Of a stretch of 64,000 nt of DNA, positions 56,287-64,000 are shown one piece after another. The stretch's first letter is position 1. Each line of letters starts with the position of its first letter. The translations under genes were made by a program, and so were the position numbers. The DNA is from Candidatus Salinicoccus stercoripullorum (GTDB lineage: Bacteria; Bacillota; Bacilli; Staphylococcales; Salinicoccaceae), in the NCBI GenBank assembly GCA_019113295.1, contig DXHR01000018.1, positions 124,001 through 188,000 on the forward strand, given 5' to 3'. The notes beneath the pieces are model-generated. The model saw nothing but the letters and a program-made list of their open reading frames with translations. It did no database searches and was not told the origin of the DNA.

Positions 56287-57312
56287 TCAGCTGTTTAACA
56301 AATACTCTGCGATTGTCTCATCGATGAAAAGCAGTGTATTCTTCGGGGCAATTTTCATATATGCCCGCACTGCCTCTTTCTTGCTGCTGCCGCCTGCAAC
56401 TGCGAGGACTGCCTGCTTGCTTTCAAGATCTTCAAGTTGAAGTCCGATGGTCTTCACTTTGCGTAAAATGTCACCTTCAGCATCGAAATAATAGCCGAAT
56501 GTCTCACCGACAGCCCCTTTTTCACGGAGCTGGCCGTGTACATCTTCTGAGACGTTGCGCCTCTCGGCCATCGTAAATGCCTCGCCGATGCCATGGAGCA
56601 CAAAGTCAGATGCCTGATTCAGCTCTGTCACTTCCTTCACCGCCGGCTCGAGCTTGAGCGATTCCAGTGCGTTATCCCCGACATTGTCCGGGGCATACAG
56701 CACTTTGTGACCACTCTCTGTTGCGACTGCCAGACGGCTTGCTATGGAGTTGGCCTGGTTGCCCACCTCTTCTCCAAGACCGCCCCTTGCCGGAACAAAC
56801 AGCAGTTTTTCATCCGTCGGCTTCAGATAGTTTCCAACGTTAGCCATCGTGGATCCGCCGGCGACAGATATGACTGCCCCGTCGAAAAACATCTTCTGAA
56901 GTTCTTCAGCCATCATTTTGGACAATTCCTTTTGAAGTTCGGGGTTGCCGTCCGCATCACCGTTCACAATGAAAAAGTCCTTGAGCCCGAACTTTTCCCT
57001 GAGGCGGCGTGCAAGATCACTGCGGCGGTCAATCGTCGTGATGTAGGGGGATAATTCATCCATTACATCAATACCCGCCTGCGACACGGTTATACCCCTC
57101 TTATCAATCAGGATCAATCCAAGGGACTGGAGCGTGTCCACTTCCCTGCGCAGTATTCTCTCAGTCAGGTCCAATTTTCTGGCAAGCGTACGCCTGCCGA
57201 TTGGCTGATTCGCTTCTATCCGCTTCAATAGTTCAAAACGTTTTAAAAGCTCATCTATGGCTTCCGGGGCGATGCGTCTTTGAATGTTCAACAATCTCTG
57301 CCACATGGGCAT
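56287..57312 (-). CDS. cggR: Central glycolytic genes regulator CggR
   Basis: This is a 341-residue SorC/DeoR-type repressor. The N-terminal winged helix (RRTLARKLDLTERILRREVD near residue 40) is followed by the sugar-phosphate-binding domain with GGSTMANVGNYLK near residue 172. It represses the gap operon and is relieved by fructose-1,6-bisphosphate in Bacillus; the operator upstream fits. ATG 57312 and ATG 57306 are both possible behind AGAGG. Confidence 0.94.
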   Translation of the reverse strand: MPMWQRLLNIQRRIAPEAIDELLKRFELLKRIEANQPIGRRTLARKLDLTERILRREVDTLQSLGLILIDKRGITVSQAGIDVMDELSPYITTIDRRSDLARRLREKFGLKDFFIVNGDADGNPELQKELSKMMAEELQKMFFDGAVISVAGGSTMANVGNYLKPTDEKLLFVPARGGLGEEVGNQANSIASRLAVATESGHKVLYAPDNVGDNALESLKLEPAVKEVTELNQASDFVLHGIGEAFTMAERRNVSEDVHGQLREKGAVGETFGYYFDAEGDILRKVKTIGLQLEDLESKQAVLAVAGGSSKKEAVRAYMKIAPKNTLLFIDETIAEYLLNS

Positions 57313-57332
57313 CAACACCTCTCGCCAATGTG

Positions 57333-57358
57333 AGACCTATTCCGTCCCACCAGGGACA
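57333..57358 (-). promoter_or_regulatory. CggR operator
   Basis: Minus-strand TGGGAC-N6-GGTC matches one CGGGAC-N6-TGTC half of the Bacillus CggR operator, and an adjoining GTCCC/GGGAC palindrome overlaps it. It lies between the promoter and cggR, as expected for autorepression. Confidence 0.6.
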
Positions 57359-57377
57359 AAAAAATAACTACATGTTT

Positions 57378-57405
57378 AATATAGCACATATATTAAAAAA
57401 TGCAA
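57378..57405 (-). promoter_or_regulatory. Promoter of cggR-gapA
   Basis: Minus-strand TTGCAT (57405-57400) and TATATT (57383-57378) are 16 bases apart, upstream of the CggR operator and cggR. Confidence 0.7.
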
Positions 57406-57430
57406 TTATTTCTGCCCGGGCAGCTTTGAT

Positions 57431-57697
57431 TCATATTTTACTTTTACCCAAATATTCTTTTAAGTAATCATATACCCGGACAAAGTCGATGAGTCCTTCC
57501 TGGACGACTTCCCCCTTATGTTTGAGCACCGGTACGCGCACCATATACTCCTGCTGGAGCCGATCATCCTCATCGATATCGAATGATGTCAGTTTCACTT
57601 TATTGTACCTGAGCTCAGACAATGCCAGTTTGATCTGTTCACGTCCGTCATCGCAAAGCTGACAGTTCTTCCTTGTATAATAAACGAGCTCTAACAT
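57431..57697 (-). CDS. Glutaredoxin-family protein
   Basis: This is an 88-residue glutaredoxin-like protein with the active site YYTRKNCQLCDDGREQI (CQLC at residues 12-15), and the cis-Pro in VRVPVLKHKGEVVQ near residue 55. It is probably a cytosolic thiol-redox protein; targets are unknown. It lies in the same direction as cggR, upstream of it, and follows the ThrE genes by two bases, so it may be co-transcribed with them. Confidence 0.87.
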   Translation of the reverse strand: MLELVYYTRKNCQLCDDGREQIKLALSELRYNKVKLTSFDIDEDDRLQQEYMVRVPVLKHKGEVVQEGLIDFVRVYDYLKEYLGKSKI

Positions 57698-57699
57698 GC

Positions 57700-58152
57700 C
57701 TAAGCCTCTTTCCTGCCGAATTTGTTTTTCACCGTACGGACGACCTGGTCTGCCATTTCCGTACTGATGATGCCAAGCGCTATCGCACCTGACACGAGTG
57801 CCGCCTGAAATGCGTACTCCTGCGCCTCTGTATACTGGTTCATGACCACGTGCCGCATCGCTTCATATGCCGTGCCGCCGGGTACAAGCGGAATGATGCC
57901 GCATGTGATGAAGATGATGATCGGCATTTTCATCCTCCTGGAATTGAAGAGCGATACAGCTGTCAGGAAGATGGCCCCGGCGTATGACGCAAGGATCGCA
58001 TCCGTCCCCCCTTCCCGGAAGAGATAGAAGACAATCCAGCCGACCGCACCCGTGGCACCGCATCCCAGCAGTGCGCGTCTCGGCGCATTGAACAGTATTC
58101 CAAAGCCGACTGAAGCAAAGAAGCTGGCGATCAGCTGATAGATATATATCAT
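57700..58152 (-). CDS. ThrE-family exporter, small subunit (DUF3815/YjjB type)
   Basis: This is a 150-residue membrane protein with four or five helices, including ICGIIPLVPGGTAYEAMRHVV-like TCGIIPLVPGGTAYEAMRHV near residue 85, the ThrE_2 signature. With the partner gene at 58164 it would form a two-part threonine/serine exporter like YjjP-YjjB. It starts 11 bases after that gene and precedes the glutaredoxin by two bases. The substrate is inferred from the family. Confidence 0.88.
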   Translation of the reverse strand: MIYIYQLIASFFASVGFGILFNAPRRALLGCGATGAVGWIVFYLFREGGTDAILASYAGAIFLTAVSLFNSRRMKMPIIIFITCGIIPLVPGGTAYEAMRHVVMNQYTEAQEYAFQAALVSGAIALGIISTEMADQVVRTVKNKFGRKEA

Positions 58153-58163
58153 TGGATTCCCTC

Positions 58164-58949
58164 CTATGACAGCATGAATACAAGCCCGACGCCTGCACCG
58201 ATTGCAATGGCAGTAAGCGCAGCTTCCGCACCTTTGACGATACCTGCAAGAAGATGACCGCGGAGCATTTCACGTATCGCGTTTGTAATCAGGACACCCG
58301 GCACGAGCGGCATGACACCGGCGATGACAATCGTATCCAGCATCCGTCCCGGCCCGTAGCCCACATAGAGGACGCTCACGATGCCGATGAACAATGCCGC
58401 AAAGAACTCGATGAAGAATTTGAGCCTGGTATACCGGAGTACGCCCTCCAATATCAGTACGCCGCCGGCAGCACCGATGAAAGCCGCGGGAACATCGACC
58501 AGCGCACCTTCAAACAGATAGAGGAACATGACCCCGATGATGCCGCCCGAAAGCACGACAAGCCAGAACGGGAACATCCGCGCTTCATGGATCGTTTCCA
58601 GCTGCTTTATGGCCTCTTTGAGCGGCAGCCCGTCTGATATCCTGCGGGAGAGGTTGTTGATGCTGTCCACTTTTTCCAGGTTGTTCGCGCGCTCTTCTAT
58701 GCGTACCGTCTGCGTCAGTGCATAATCGTTCATAGAAAAAATAATGACCGTGGGAGTGACGAACACCTGAGCATTTTCAATACCGCAGCTCGACGCGATG
58801 CGCGACATCGTGTCTTCTATACGATAGGTCTCCGCTCCATTTTCCAGCAGTATTTTCCCACTGTTTATCGCAATGTAAAATACATCCCGCACAAAGTCTT
58901 CACTGTAGACTCTGTCTGGAGCTTCAATGATCTCAAGTTCGCCATTCAC
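58164..58949 (-). CDS. ThrE-family exporter, large subunit (DUF1212/YjjP type)
   Basis: This is a 261-residue protein. The N-terminal cytosolic domain contains ENGAETYRIEDTMSRIASS near residue 36, typical of ThrE/DUF1212, and the C-terminal half has about five helices. It is the larger half of a split threonine/serine exporter. I place the start at GTG 58949 behind GAGGTGGGCC; GTG 58958 overlaps that ribosome site. A tRNA gene lies immediately upstream. Confidence 0.88.
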   Translation of the reverse strand: MNGELEIIEAPDRVYSEDFVRDVFYIAINSGKILLENGAETYRIEDTMSRIASSCGIENAQVFVTPTVIIFSMNDYALTQTVRIEERANNLEKVDSINNLSRRISDGLPLKEAIKQLETIHEARMFPFWLVVLSGGIIGVMFLYLFEGALVDVPAAFIGAAGGVLILEGVLRYTRLKFFIEFFAALFIGIVSVLYVGYGPGRMLDTIVIAGVMPLVPGVLITNAIREMLRGHLLAGIVKGAEAALTAIAIGAGVGLVFMLS

Positions 58950-58971
58950 ACGGCCCACCTCGATTCAATTA

Positions 58972-59043
58972 CACCCCCGGAGAGAATCGAACTCCCATTT
59001 TAAGAACCGGAATCTTACGTGTTATCCATTACACCACGGGGGT
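58972..59043 (-). tRNA. tRNA-Arg (anticodon CCG)
   Basis: The minus strand folds as a full cloverleaf: acceptor ACCCCCG with CGGGGGT, a D arm with GTGTAATGGATAACAC, anticodon stem TAAGA/TCTTA around loop TTCCGGT (anticodon CCG), and T arm GGGAG-TTCGATT-CTCTC. CCA is not encoded. It reads CGG codons. Confidence 0.93.
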
Positions 59044-59147
59044 ACGTTTTTATAAGCAATGAAAACATATACAGTATATCAATAATCCCATTTGAATGAA
59101 AGAGTTAAATTTACTCTTTTTGCAGCCTTCATTCCGAATGTTTTTCT

Positions 59148-59177
59148 TTTGACCTTATTTGACTAATATGGTATAAC
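59148..59177 (+). promoter_or_regulatory. clpP promoter with CtsR operator
   Basis: TTTGACC-TTA-TTTGACT (59148-59164) is a CtsR heptad repeat in direct orientation. TTGACC (59149-59154) doubles as the -35 of a promoter with TATAAC (59172-59177) 17 bases on, so CtsR would block RNA polymerase. Confidence 0.88.
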
Positions 59178-59223
59178 ATAATTAGCGCATTAATGAAATG
59201 AATATTTTCAGGAGGTAGAATAA

Positions 59224-59820
59224 ATGAATTTAATTCCTACAGTCATTGAACAGACAAACCGCGGGGAACGTGCCTATGACATCTACTCAAGGCTTTTAAA
59301 AGACAGGATCATCATGATCGGTACAGGCATCGATGATAATGTGGCAAACTCGGTGGTCAGCCAGCTGCTCTTCCTGCAGGCCCAGGACTCTGAGAAGGAT
59401 ATTTACCTTTATATCAACTCACCGGGCGGCAGTGTCACAGCCGGCATGGCAATCTATGACACCATCCAGCACATCAAACCTGATGTACAGACAATCTGTC
59501 TCGGAATGGCAGCATCAATGGGGTCATTCCTGCTCGCAGCCGGAGCAAAAGGCAAGCGTTTCGCACTGCCTAACGCAGAAGTCATGATCCACCAGCCACT
59601 CGGCGGTGCACAGGGTCAGGCGACAGAAATCGAAATCGCCGCCAAGCATATCCTGAGAACACGTGAGAAACTCAACAAGATCCTTGCGGAACGCACAGGG
59701 CAGCCGCTCGATAAAATCGAGAAGGACACAGACCGCGACAACTTCATGACAGCCGAAGAAGCAGCAGAATACGGCCTCGTCGACGAAGTGATGGAACCGG
59801 AAGCACTTGATAACAAATAA
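59224..59820 (+). CDS. clpP: ATP-dependent Clp protease proteolytic subunit ClpP
   Basis: This is a 198-residue serine peptidase that forms the tetradecameric barrel of ClpXP/ClpCP. The catalytic Ser is in [19 protein letters not shown] near residue 98, the His in [13 protein letters not shown] near residue 123, and the Asp in [16 protein letters not shown] near residue 172. AGGAGGTAGAATAA precedes the ATG. It is controlled by a CtsR box and closed by a strong terminator. Confidence 0.97.
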   Translation: MNLIPTVIEQTNRGERAYDIYSRLLKDRIIMIGTGIDDNVANSVVSQLLFLQAQDSEKDIYLYINSPGGSVTAGMAIYDTIQHIKPDVQTICLGMAASMGSFLLAAGAKGKRFALPNAEVMIHQPLGGAQGQATEIEIAAKHILRTREKLNKILAERTGQPLDKIEKDTDRDNFMTAEEAAEYGLVDEVMEPEALDNK

Positions 59821-59837
59821 GGTTTCCATTTCCGGAT

Positions 59838-59873
59838 AGAGCAGAATCCCTTAAGGGGTCCTGCTCTTTTTTT
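59838..59873 (+). terminator. Terminator of clpP
   Basis: AGAGCAG and CTGCTCT arms with inner CCCTTAAGGG, followed by seven T residues. Confidence 0.9.
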
Positions 59874-60017
59874 GTATTATACGCGCATCGTTGTCCTGAC
59901 GGGGCCGGTACATCTGCACACCCGGCCCAGCCCCGTCCTCCCGTCAATTTTCCCACCATTCCCTGATTATCGGGTTATCATCGGGGTTATACTGTATGTA
60001 AGAGGAGGCGTTTTGAT

Positions 60018-60950
60018 ATGAACGTACTGATTACAGGCGGTACCGGCTTCATCGGGGGAAAACTGACTGAAACTCTGATGGAGGAACATGATCATGTATA
60101 TATACTGTCCCGCGGGAAGCACACTTCCGAACACCCCTACCTGCATTATATAAAGTATGATCCGGAGAACCCGGATGACGATACATGGATGGAGGGCATG
60201 CCGAAAAAGATCGACATCATCTATAATTTTGCAGGGGCATCCCTCCAGCACAGGTGGACAGATGCCCACAAACAGGAAATCTTCGATTCGAGGATCAGTG
60301 TGACGCGCATGCTCGAGAGATGGATCAAAAAGGCTGAAATCACGCCGGATGCTCTCGTGAATGCGAGTGCGATCGGTTATTATCCAGTGAGTAAAAGCGT
60401 ACGTTTTGATGAGGAGGATGCGTTCGCACCGCATGACTTTCTGTCTTCTGTCGTCACTGCATGGGAGAAGGAGGCGCAAAAGTGCTCGGAGCATGGCGTG
60501 CGTGTAGTGCTGGCAAGATTCGGCCTGATCCTCGACAGTGAACAGGGCGCCCTGCCGAAAATGGCCATGCCGTACAAATTCGGCGCAGGCGGCACGCTTG
60601 GCAGCGGGGATCAGTGGTACAGCTGGATCCATATCGATGATCTGATGAATGCCCTGCTTTTCGCAGGGGTCAATAAAGACATCGAAGGTCCTGTGAACAT
60701 GACTGCACCGATGCCGCACAGACAGAAACATTTCTCCGTCTACCTGTCCTCTGCGCTCGGCAGACCCAATTTCGTCAAGATACCCGGGTTTCTCATAGAG
60801 AAAGTACTGGGAGAGCAGTCCATGCTGATATTGAAGGGCCAGTATGTCATGCCGGAAGTATTGATGGAGCATGACTTCAAATTCATTTTCCCGACGCTTG
60901 AAATCGCCCTCGAAGATCTGTTCGAAGAGGAGAAAGCGGCCAAATCTTAA
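60018..60950 (+). CDS. TIGR01777-type NAD-dependent epimerase/dehydratase
   Basis: This is a 310-residue extended SDR protein. The N-terminal VLITGGTGFIGGKLTETLM gives the Rossmann glycine motif, and NFAGASLQHRWTDAHKQEI, ALVNASAIGYYPVSK (near residue 115) and QWYSWIHIDDLMNALLFA (near residue 200) are typical of the YfhF/SulA-like TIGR01777 group. The substrate is unknown; relatives link to cell division in some bacteria. It stands alone behind GAGGAGG. Confidence 0.9.
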   Translation: MNVLITGGTGFIGGKLTETLMEEHDHVYILSRGKHTSEHPYLHYIKYDPENPDDDTWMEGMPKKIDIIYNFAGASLQHRWTDAHKQEIFDSRISVTRMLERWIKKAEITPDALVNASAIGYYPVSKSVRFDEEDAFAPHDFLSSVVTAWEKEAQKCSEHGVRVVLARFGLILDSEQGALPKMAMPYKFGAGGTLGSGDQWYSWIHIDDLMNALLFAGVNKDIEGPVNMTAPMPHRQKHFSVYLSSALGRPNFVKIPGFLIEKVLGEQSMLILKGQYVMPEVLMEHDFKFIFPTLEIALEDLFEEEKAAKS

Positions 60951-60973
60951 AACCCTGCAGATAGTGAAAATAA

Positions 60974-61017
60974 AACCACCGCATACGGGACAGTATATGT
61001 CCACATGCGGTGGTTCT
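60974..61017 (+). terminator. Bidirectional terminator between the epimerase and whiA
   Basis: AACCACCGCAT and ATGCGGTGGTT arms with inner GGACAGTATATGTCC pairing, with A/T runs on both sides. Confidence 0.82.
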
Positions 61018-61028
61018 TCATGACGGCA

Positions 61029-61973
61029 TCAAAATGTGACGGCTTCGCCCTTTTTCAGCTTTTCTGCGATTTTATCGAGCTTTCTCAGCCTGTGGTTCAC
61101 ACCCGACTTTGAAATTGCACCGGTGGACATCATCTCACCAAGCTCCTTTAAGGAAACCTCCTGATGCTCCACACGAAGCCTGGCTATTTCGCGCAGTCTG
61201 TCGGGCAGTTCCTCCAGCCCGATCTCCGAATCGATGAACTGGATGTTCTCCACCTGCCTCATGGCGGCGCCGATGGTTTTATTGAGGTTGGCGGTTTCGC
61301 AGTTGACCAGCCGGTTTACCGAGTTGCGCATATCGCGCACGATACGTACATCTTCGAATTTCAGAAGCGCCTGGTATCCGCCGATCAGACTCAGAAATTC
61401 TGCGATCTTCTCCGCTTCCTTCAGATATGTTATGAATCCCCGCTTCCGTTCGATGTATTTGGCATTCAGTTCATAGCCGTTCATCAGCTCGGAAAGGCTT
61501 TGTGCATGCTCCTCATACAATGAAAAGATTTCGAGATGATATGCCGAGGTTTCCGGGTTATTGACAGAGCCGCCTGCAAGGAATGCTCCGCGCAGATAGC
61601 TTCTTATGCAGCATTCCTTTGACTTGATCTCTTTGCTGATTCCGTGGGAAAGCAGGCCTTCCTGGATGATGTCGAGGTCCTCGAGCACCAGCCGGCTGTC
61701 TTTTTTAATCCGGCATATATACACATTGTTTTTCTTCAGTTTCATCTTCCTGCGCACGAGCAGTTCGATTTCCACACCGTACACGTTTTTGATGAGGCTG
61801 AATATCCTTCTTGCGATCGCCGCATTTTCGGTATGGATGTTGATGACCCATCCCCCGTCAAAATGACTGAGGTCCCCGTTCATCTTGATCAGTGCAGAAA
61901 GTTCACTTTTCATACAGCACGTATCCACTTCGATCCTTGTCAATTCATTTTTCATGTCAGAAGCAAATGACAT
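61029..61973 (-). CDS. whiA: WhiA-family DNA-binding protein
   Basis: This is a 314-residue protein with an N-terminal LAGLIDADG homing-endonuclease-like fold ([20 protein letters not shown] near residue 122, in part) and a C-terminal helix-turn-helix ([21 protein letters not shown] near residue 275, in part). It influences cell division and chromosome segregation in Bacillus. It is the last gene of rapZ-yvcK-whiA. Confidence 0.95.
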   Translation of the reverse strand: MSFASDMKNELTRIEVDTCCMKSELSALIKMNGDLSHFDGGWVINIHTENAAIARRIFSLIKNVYGVEIELLVRRKMKLKKNNVYICRIKKDSRLVLEDLDIIQEGLLSHGISKEIKSKECCIRSYLRGAFLAGGSVNNPETSAYHLEIFSLYEEHAQSLSELMNGYELNAKYIERKRGFITYLKEAEKIAEFLSLIGGYQALLKFEDVRIVRDMRNSVNRLVNCETANLNKTIGAAMRQVENIQFIDSEIGLEELPDRLREIARLRVEHQEVSLKELGEMMSTGAISKSGVNHRLRKLDKIAEKLKKGEAVTF

Positions 61974-61997
61974 GCAATCACGCCCTTAAATATTATC

Positions 61998-62978
61998 TCA
62001 TTCCCTGTACCGCAAAGTGCTGATTTCCTTCAAGGCGATGTCATAGATTTTCTCTGCAAGCACTTTGTTGTCGTGTCTCACTGCACCCTGATCATCAATA
62101 TGGATCAGCCGGTAATCCGTTATGATCCTGACACCCATCTCTTCAAGTCTCCGGCTGTCGCTGTCCACGACAGTCATGCCGTTCCTGTCATAGTAATCTG
62201 ATATCCGGCCCTTGATATTCTCGTCGTTCAGTATGATGAAGTCCATTACGCGTGCGCCCATATGGAAATTGATTGCCTCAAGATGGTCGGCCGCAGTGTA
62301 TTCCGCGGTTTCCCCCACCTGTGTCATGATGTTCGATACATAGACTTTTATACCGCTTGAATTGATGATCGCCTCTTTCATCCCGGCAGGTATGAGGTTC
62401 GGCATAATGCTTGTATAGAGGCTGCCGGGTCCGAAGACGATGACGTCGGATTCCTCGACCGCCTCTATCGCTTCAGGGGTTGCGACCGTGTCATTTGGAA
62501 TCAGGTAGACTTCCTCGATTTTCTGCTGGACTTCGGGGATATAGCTCTCCCCCACGATGATCGAGTTGTCCTCCATGCGTGCCGCAAGCTTCGGACTGAT
62601 GTTCGTTGAAGGGATTACGGTCCCCTTGACGTTCAATATTTTGCTCAGTTCCTCCACTGCCATGGCAAAATCCCCGGTCATGTCATACATTGCAGCGAGC
62701 ATCAGGTTGCCGAGTGCGTGGCCGCCGAGAGCATCTTTGTTGAACCTGTATGTAAACAGATTCTCAAGTTTCGTCTCCACGTCACTGAGGGCGCTCATCA
62801 CGTTCCTGATATCCCCCGGTGCGGGCATGTCGATCTGGTCGCGGATGATGCCTGTCGATCCGCCGTCATCCGCCACCGAAACGATCGCCGAAATGTCCAC
62901 AGGATACTGTCTGAGTCCTCTTGCCAGTACACTGAGTCCCGTGCCGCCGCCGACAAGGGTGATCTTAATCTTCTTCAT
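61998..62978 (-). CDS. yvcK: YvcK-family (gluconeogenesis factor/CofD-like) protein
   Basis: This is a 326-residue protein with a CofD-like fold that binds UDP-sugars. The nucleotide motif KITLVGGGTGLSVLARGLR is at the N-terminus, SVADDGGSTGIIRDQI follows, and ALGNLMLAAMYDMTGDF lies near residue 100. It is needed for growth on gluconeogenic carbon and for wall shape in Bacillus. ATG 62978 overlaps the rapZ end by 14 bases; a frame extending to 63002 is an overlap artefact. Confidence 0.93.
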   Translation of the reverse strand: MKKIKITLVGGGTGLSVLARGLRQYPVDISAIVSVADDGGSTGIIRDQIDMPAPGDIRNVMSALSDVETKLENLFTYRFNKDALGGHALGNLMLAAMYDMTGDFAMAVEELSKILNVKGTVIPSTNISPKLAARMEDNSIIVGESYIPEVQQKIEEVYLIPNDTVATPEAIEAVEESDVIVFGPGSLYTSIMPNLIPAGMKEAIINSSGIKVYVSNIMTQVGETAEYTAADHLEAINFHMGARVMDFIILNDENIKGRISDYYDRNGMTVVDSDSRRLEEMGVRIITDYRLIHIDDQGAVRHDNKVLAEKIYDIALKEISTLRYRE

Positions 62979-63849
62979 AAGATTTGCTTTCGACCGGTGC
63001 ATCCCTATGCACCGCCTTCATCTTAAAGTCGAACGGCTCCGATAGATCCTTTGCAAGCTGTTCAGCAAGAGTGACTGAACGGTGCTGTCCCCCTGTGCAG
63101 CCGATGGCAACGACCACCTGGGATTTGCCCTCTTTCATGAACTGCGGCAGCATGTATTTCAACAGATCCAGCAGCTTTGTATAAAATGTCCGTGTCTCCT
63201 TCCATTTCATCACATAATCGGAAACCGGCTTATCCATCCCGGTCATCGGTCTTAGTTCGTCCACATAATGCGGATTCGGCAGGAACCGCACATCGAATAC
63301 AAGATCCGCATCGATCGGGATGCCGTTCTTGAAGCCGAAACTCATGATATTGACGTTGAACGGCGACTGGTTCTCTCCGCTGCCATGCTCGAATATCTTG
63401 TTCCTGAGTTCTTTTTCAGACGTCTCTGATGTATCGATGATCTTGTTGGCACGGCCCTTCAGCTCGGAGAGAATTCTGCGTTCCACATGGATGGCGTCGA
63501 GCACGTTCAGGGTATTATCAATCGGGTGGGCCCGCCGCGTTTCCTTGTATCTGTTCACAAGCGTTTCATCCGAGGCATCGATGAAGATGATTTCAAGGGC
63601 AATCTCATTGTTGTCCCGCAGTTCTTCGATTTCTGAAATCAGACTTTCGAAAAATTCCTTGCCACGAAGATCGATGCCGAGCGCCACCTGCGACATGTGG
63701 CCGTCCGCCGTCTCCATGAGCTCCACTACTTTCGGCAGCAGGATCGGCGGCAGATTGTCGATACAGAAATATCCCATATCCTCCAATGCCTCTATGCCGA
63801 CGGATTTACCTGCACCGCTCATTCCGGTTAAAATTTTAAGTTCTTTCAC
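62965..63849 (-). CDS. rapZ: RapZ/YvcJ RNase adaptor-family ATPase
   Basis: This is a 294-residue P-loop protein. Walker A LTGMSGAGKSVGIEALEDMG is near residue 8, and the C-terminal VAIGCTGGQHRSVTLAEQLA near residue 245 is the RapZ metabolite-binding signature. In enterics it regulates glucosamine sRNAs; in Firmicutes it is a GTP/ATP-binding protein of less certain role. I favour GTG 63849 behind AGGAGGATG; GTG 63858 lies within the spacing of that site. Confidence 0.92.
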   Translation of the reverse strand: MKELKILTGMSGAGKSVGIEALEDMGYFCIDNLPPILLPKVVELMETADGHMSQVALGIDLRGKEFFESLISEIEELRDNNEIALEIIFIDASDETLVNRYKETRRAHPIDNTLNVLDAIHVERRILSELKGRANKIIDTSETSEKELRNKIFEHGSGENQSPFNVNIMSFGFKNGIPIDADLVFDVRFLPNPHYVDELRPMTGMDKPVSDYVMKWKETRTFYTKLLDLLKYMLPQFMKEGKSQVVVAIGCTGGQHRSVTLAEQLAKDLSEPFDFKMKAVHRDAPVESKSYEED

Positions 63850-64000
63850 TCGCCCCACATCCTCCTGTATTCTTAAGGCTACTTTACACTAATTCCTGTC
63901 ATTTAAAAAGATTATGGCAATATATCATGATACTACCCAGTAGTTTTGTTTTCAATGGAAGGACTCAGTTCCTCCACAATGGAACAGACCCCCCGGTAAG
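63850..64000. other. Leader region upstream of rapZ
   Basis: This stretch is non-coding as far as I can see. It holds the AGGAGG ribosome site of rapZ, AT-rich sequence suited to a promoter, and an imperfect TGGAGGA/TCCTTCCA inverted repeat at about 63954-63974 of unknown role. The window ends before any further gene. Confidence 0.5.

Noticed and set aside
59967..61004. 345-codon leftward open frame opposite the TIGR01777 gene
   Set aside because: The plus-strand protein has a Rossmann motif and a good ribosome site; the minus frame has neither.

Overview
The window reads as chromosomal DNA of a moderately GC-rich, probably halotolerant member of the Staphylococcaceae; Salinicoccus or Jeotgalicoccus would fit, but the genus cannot be fixed without a search. 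The reasons are a seven-gene Mnh-type Na+/H+ antiporter operon, a cggR-gapA-pgk-tpiA-gpmI-eno glycolytic operon, S-box and L-box riboswitches, a CtsR box in front of clpP, a tmRNA tag close to the staphylococcal one, and AGGAGG-type ribosome binding sites. Almost everything is core genome. I see no prophage, insertion sequence, CRISPR array or recognisable defence island.

Layout. 1-4.6 kb: mnhA (3' part only) to mnhG, rightward. 4.7-8.2 kb: thioesterase, leucyl aminopeptidase pepA, yuiB and the type II NADH dehydrogenase ndh, leftward. 8.3-21 kb: a block resembling the Bacillus yut/yun region, with Fe-S carriers (HesB type, Nfu), yuzB, a second NDH-2-like flavoprotein, yuzD, bioY with a BirA-type operator, a 2-hydroxyacid dehydrogenase, a NagD-type HAD phosphatase, DUF86, DUF3055, yutD, lipA, a lysine-riboswitch-controlled NhaC-family transporter, a 5'-nucleotidase, a TauE/SafE exporter and DUF72. 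21-23 kb: fetAB plus an overlapping small lipoprotein gene. 23-31.8 kb: accessory genes (thioredoxin-like protein, EamA transporter, UbiA prenyltransferase, GRAM-domain protein, a threonine-synthase-like enzyme behind a frameshifted racemase-fold remnant, a secreted M15 peptidase, a VLRF1 release-factor-like protein, an MFS exporter with a palindromic operator, ctaB).

31.9-37.1 kb: sufCDSUB Fe-S assembly operon, leftward. 37.3-44.1 kb: DUF4870, DUF488, metNPQ under a SAM riboswitch, thioredoxin-like yusE, Toprim yusF, gcvH, Spx/ArsC-like yusI, another thioredoxin, aroD. 44.2-49.96 kb: second DUF488, CDF cation exporter, tmRNA, smpB, rnr, carboxylesterase, secG, a translation-rescue, RNA-decay and secretion group. 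50.3-57.3 kb: the glycolytic operon behind CggR. 57.4-59 kb: glutaredoxin-like gene, a two-part ThrE exporter, tRNA-Arg(CCG). 59.2-63.9 kb: clpP, a TIGR01777 epimerase, then whiA-yvcK-rapZ leftward.

How the parts fit. Suf, Nfu and the HesB-type carrier would make and deliver Fe-S clusters to enzymes such as LipA, which lipoylates GcvH-type carriers. Ndh and CtaB belong to the menaquinone/haem respiratory chain that the Mnh antiporter complements in Na+/pH homeostasis. The main non-textbook items are: a 41-bp GC-rich palindromic repeat family at three intergenic loci (14.06, 23.05 and 50.12 kb), reminiscent of staphylococcal STAR elements; the frameshifted racemase-fold remnant abutting a threonine-synthase-like gene; a lipoprotein gene overlapping fetB; and the L-box that re-labels an 'NhaC antiporter' as a likely lysine transporter. 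I did not find a clear-cut new multi-gene system.
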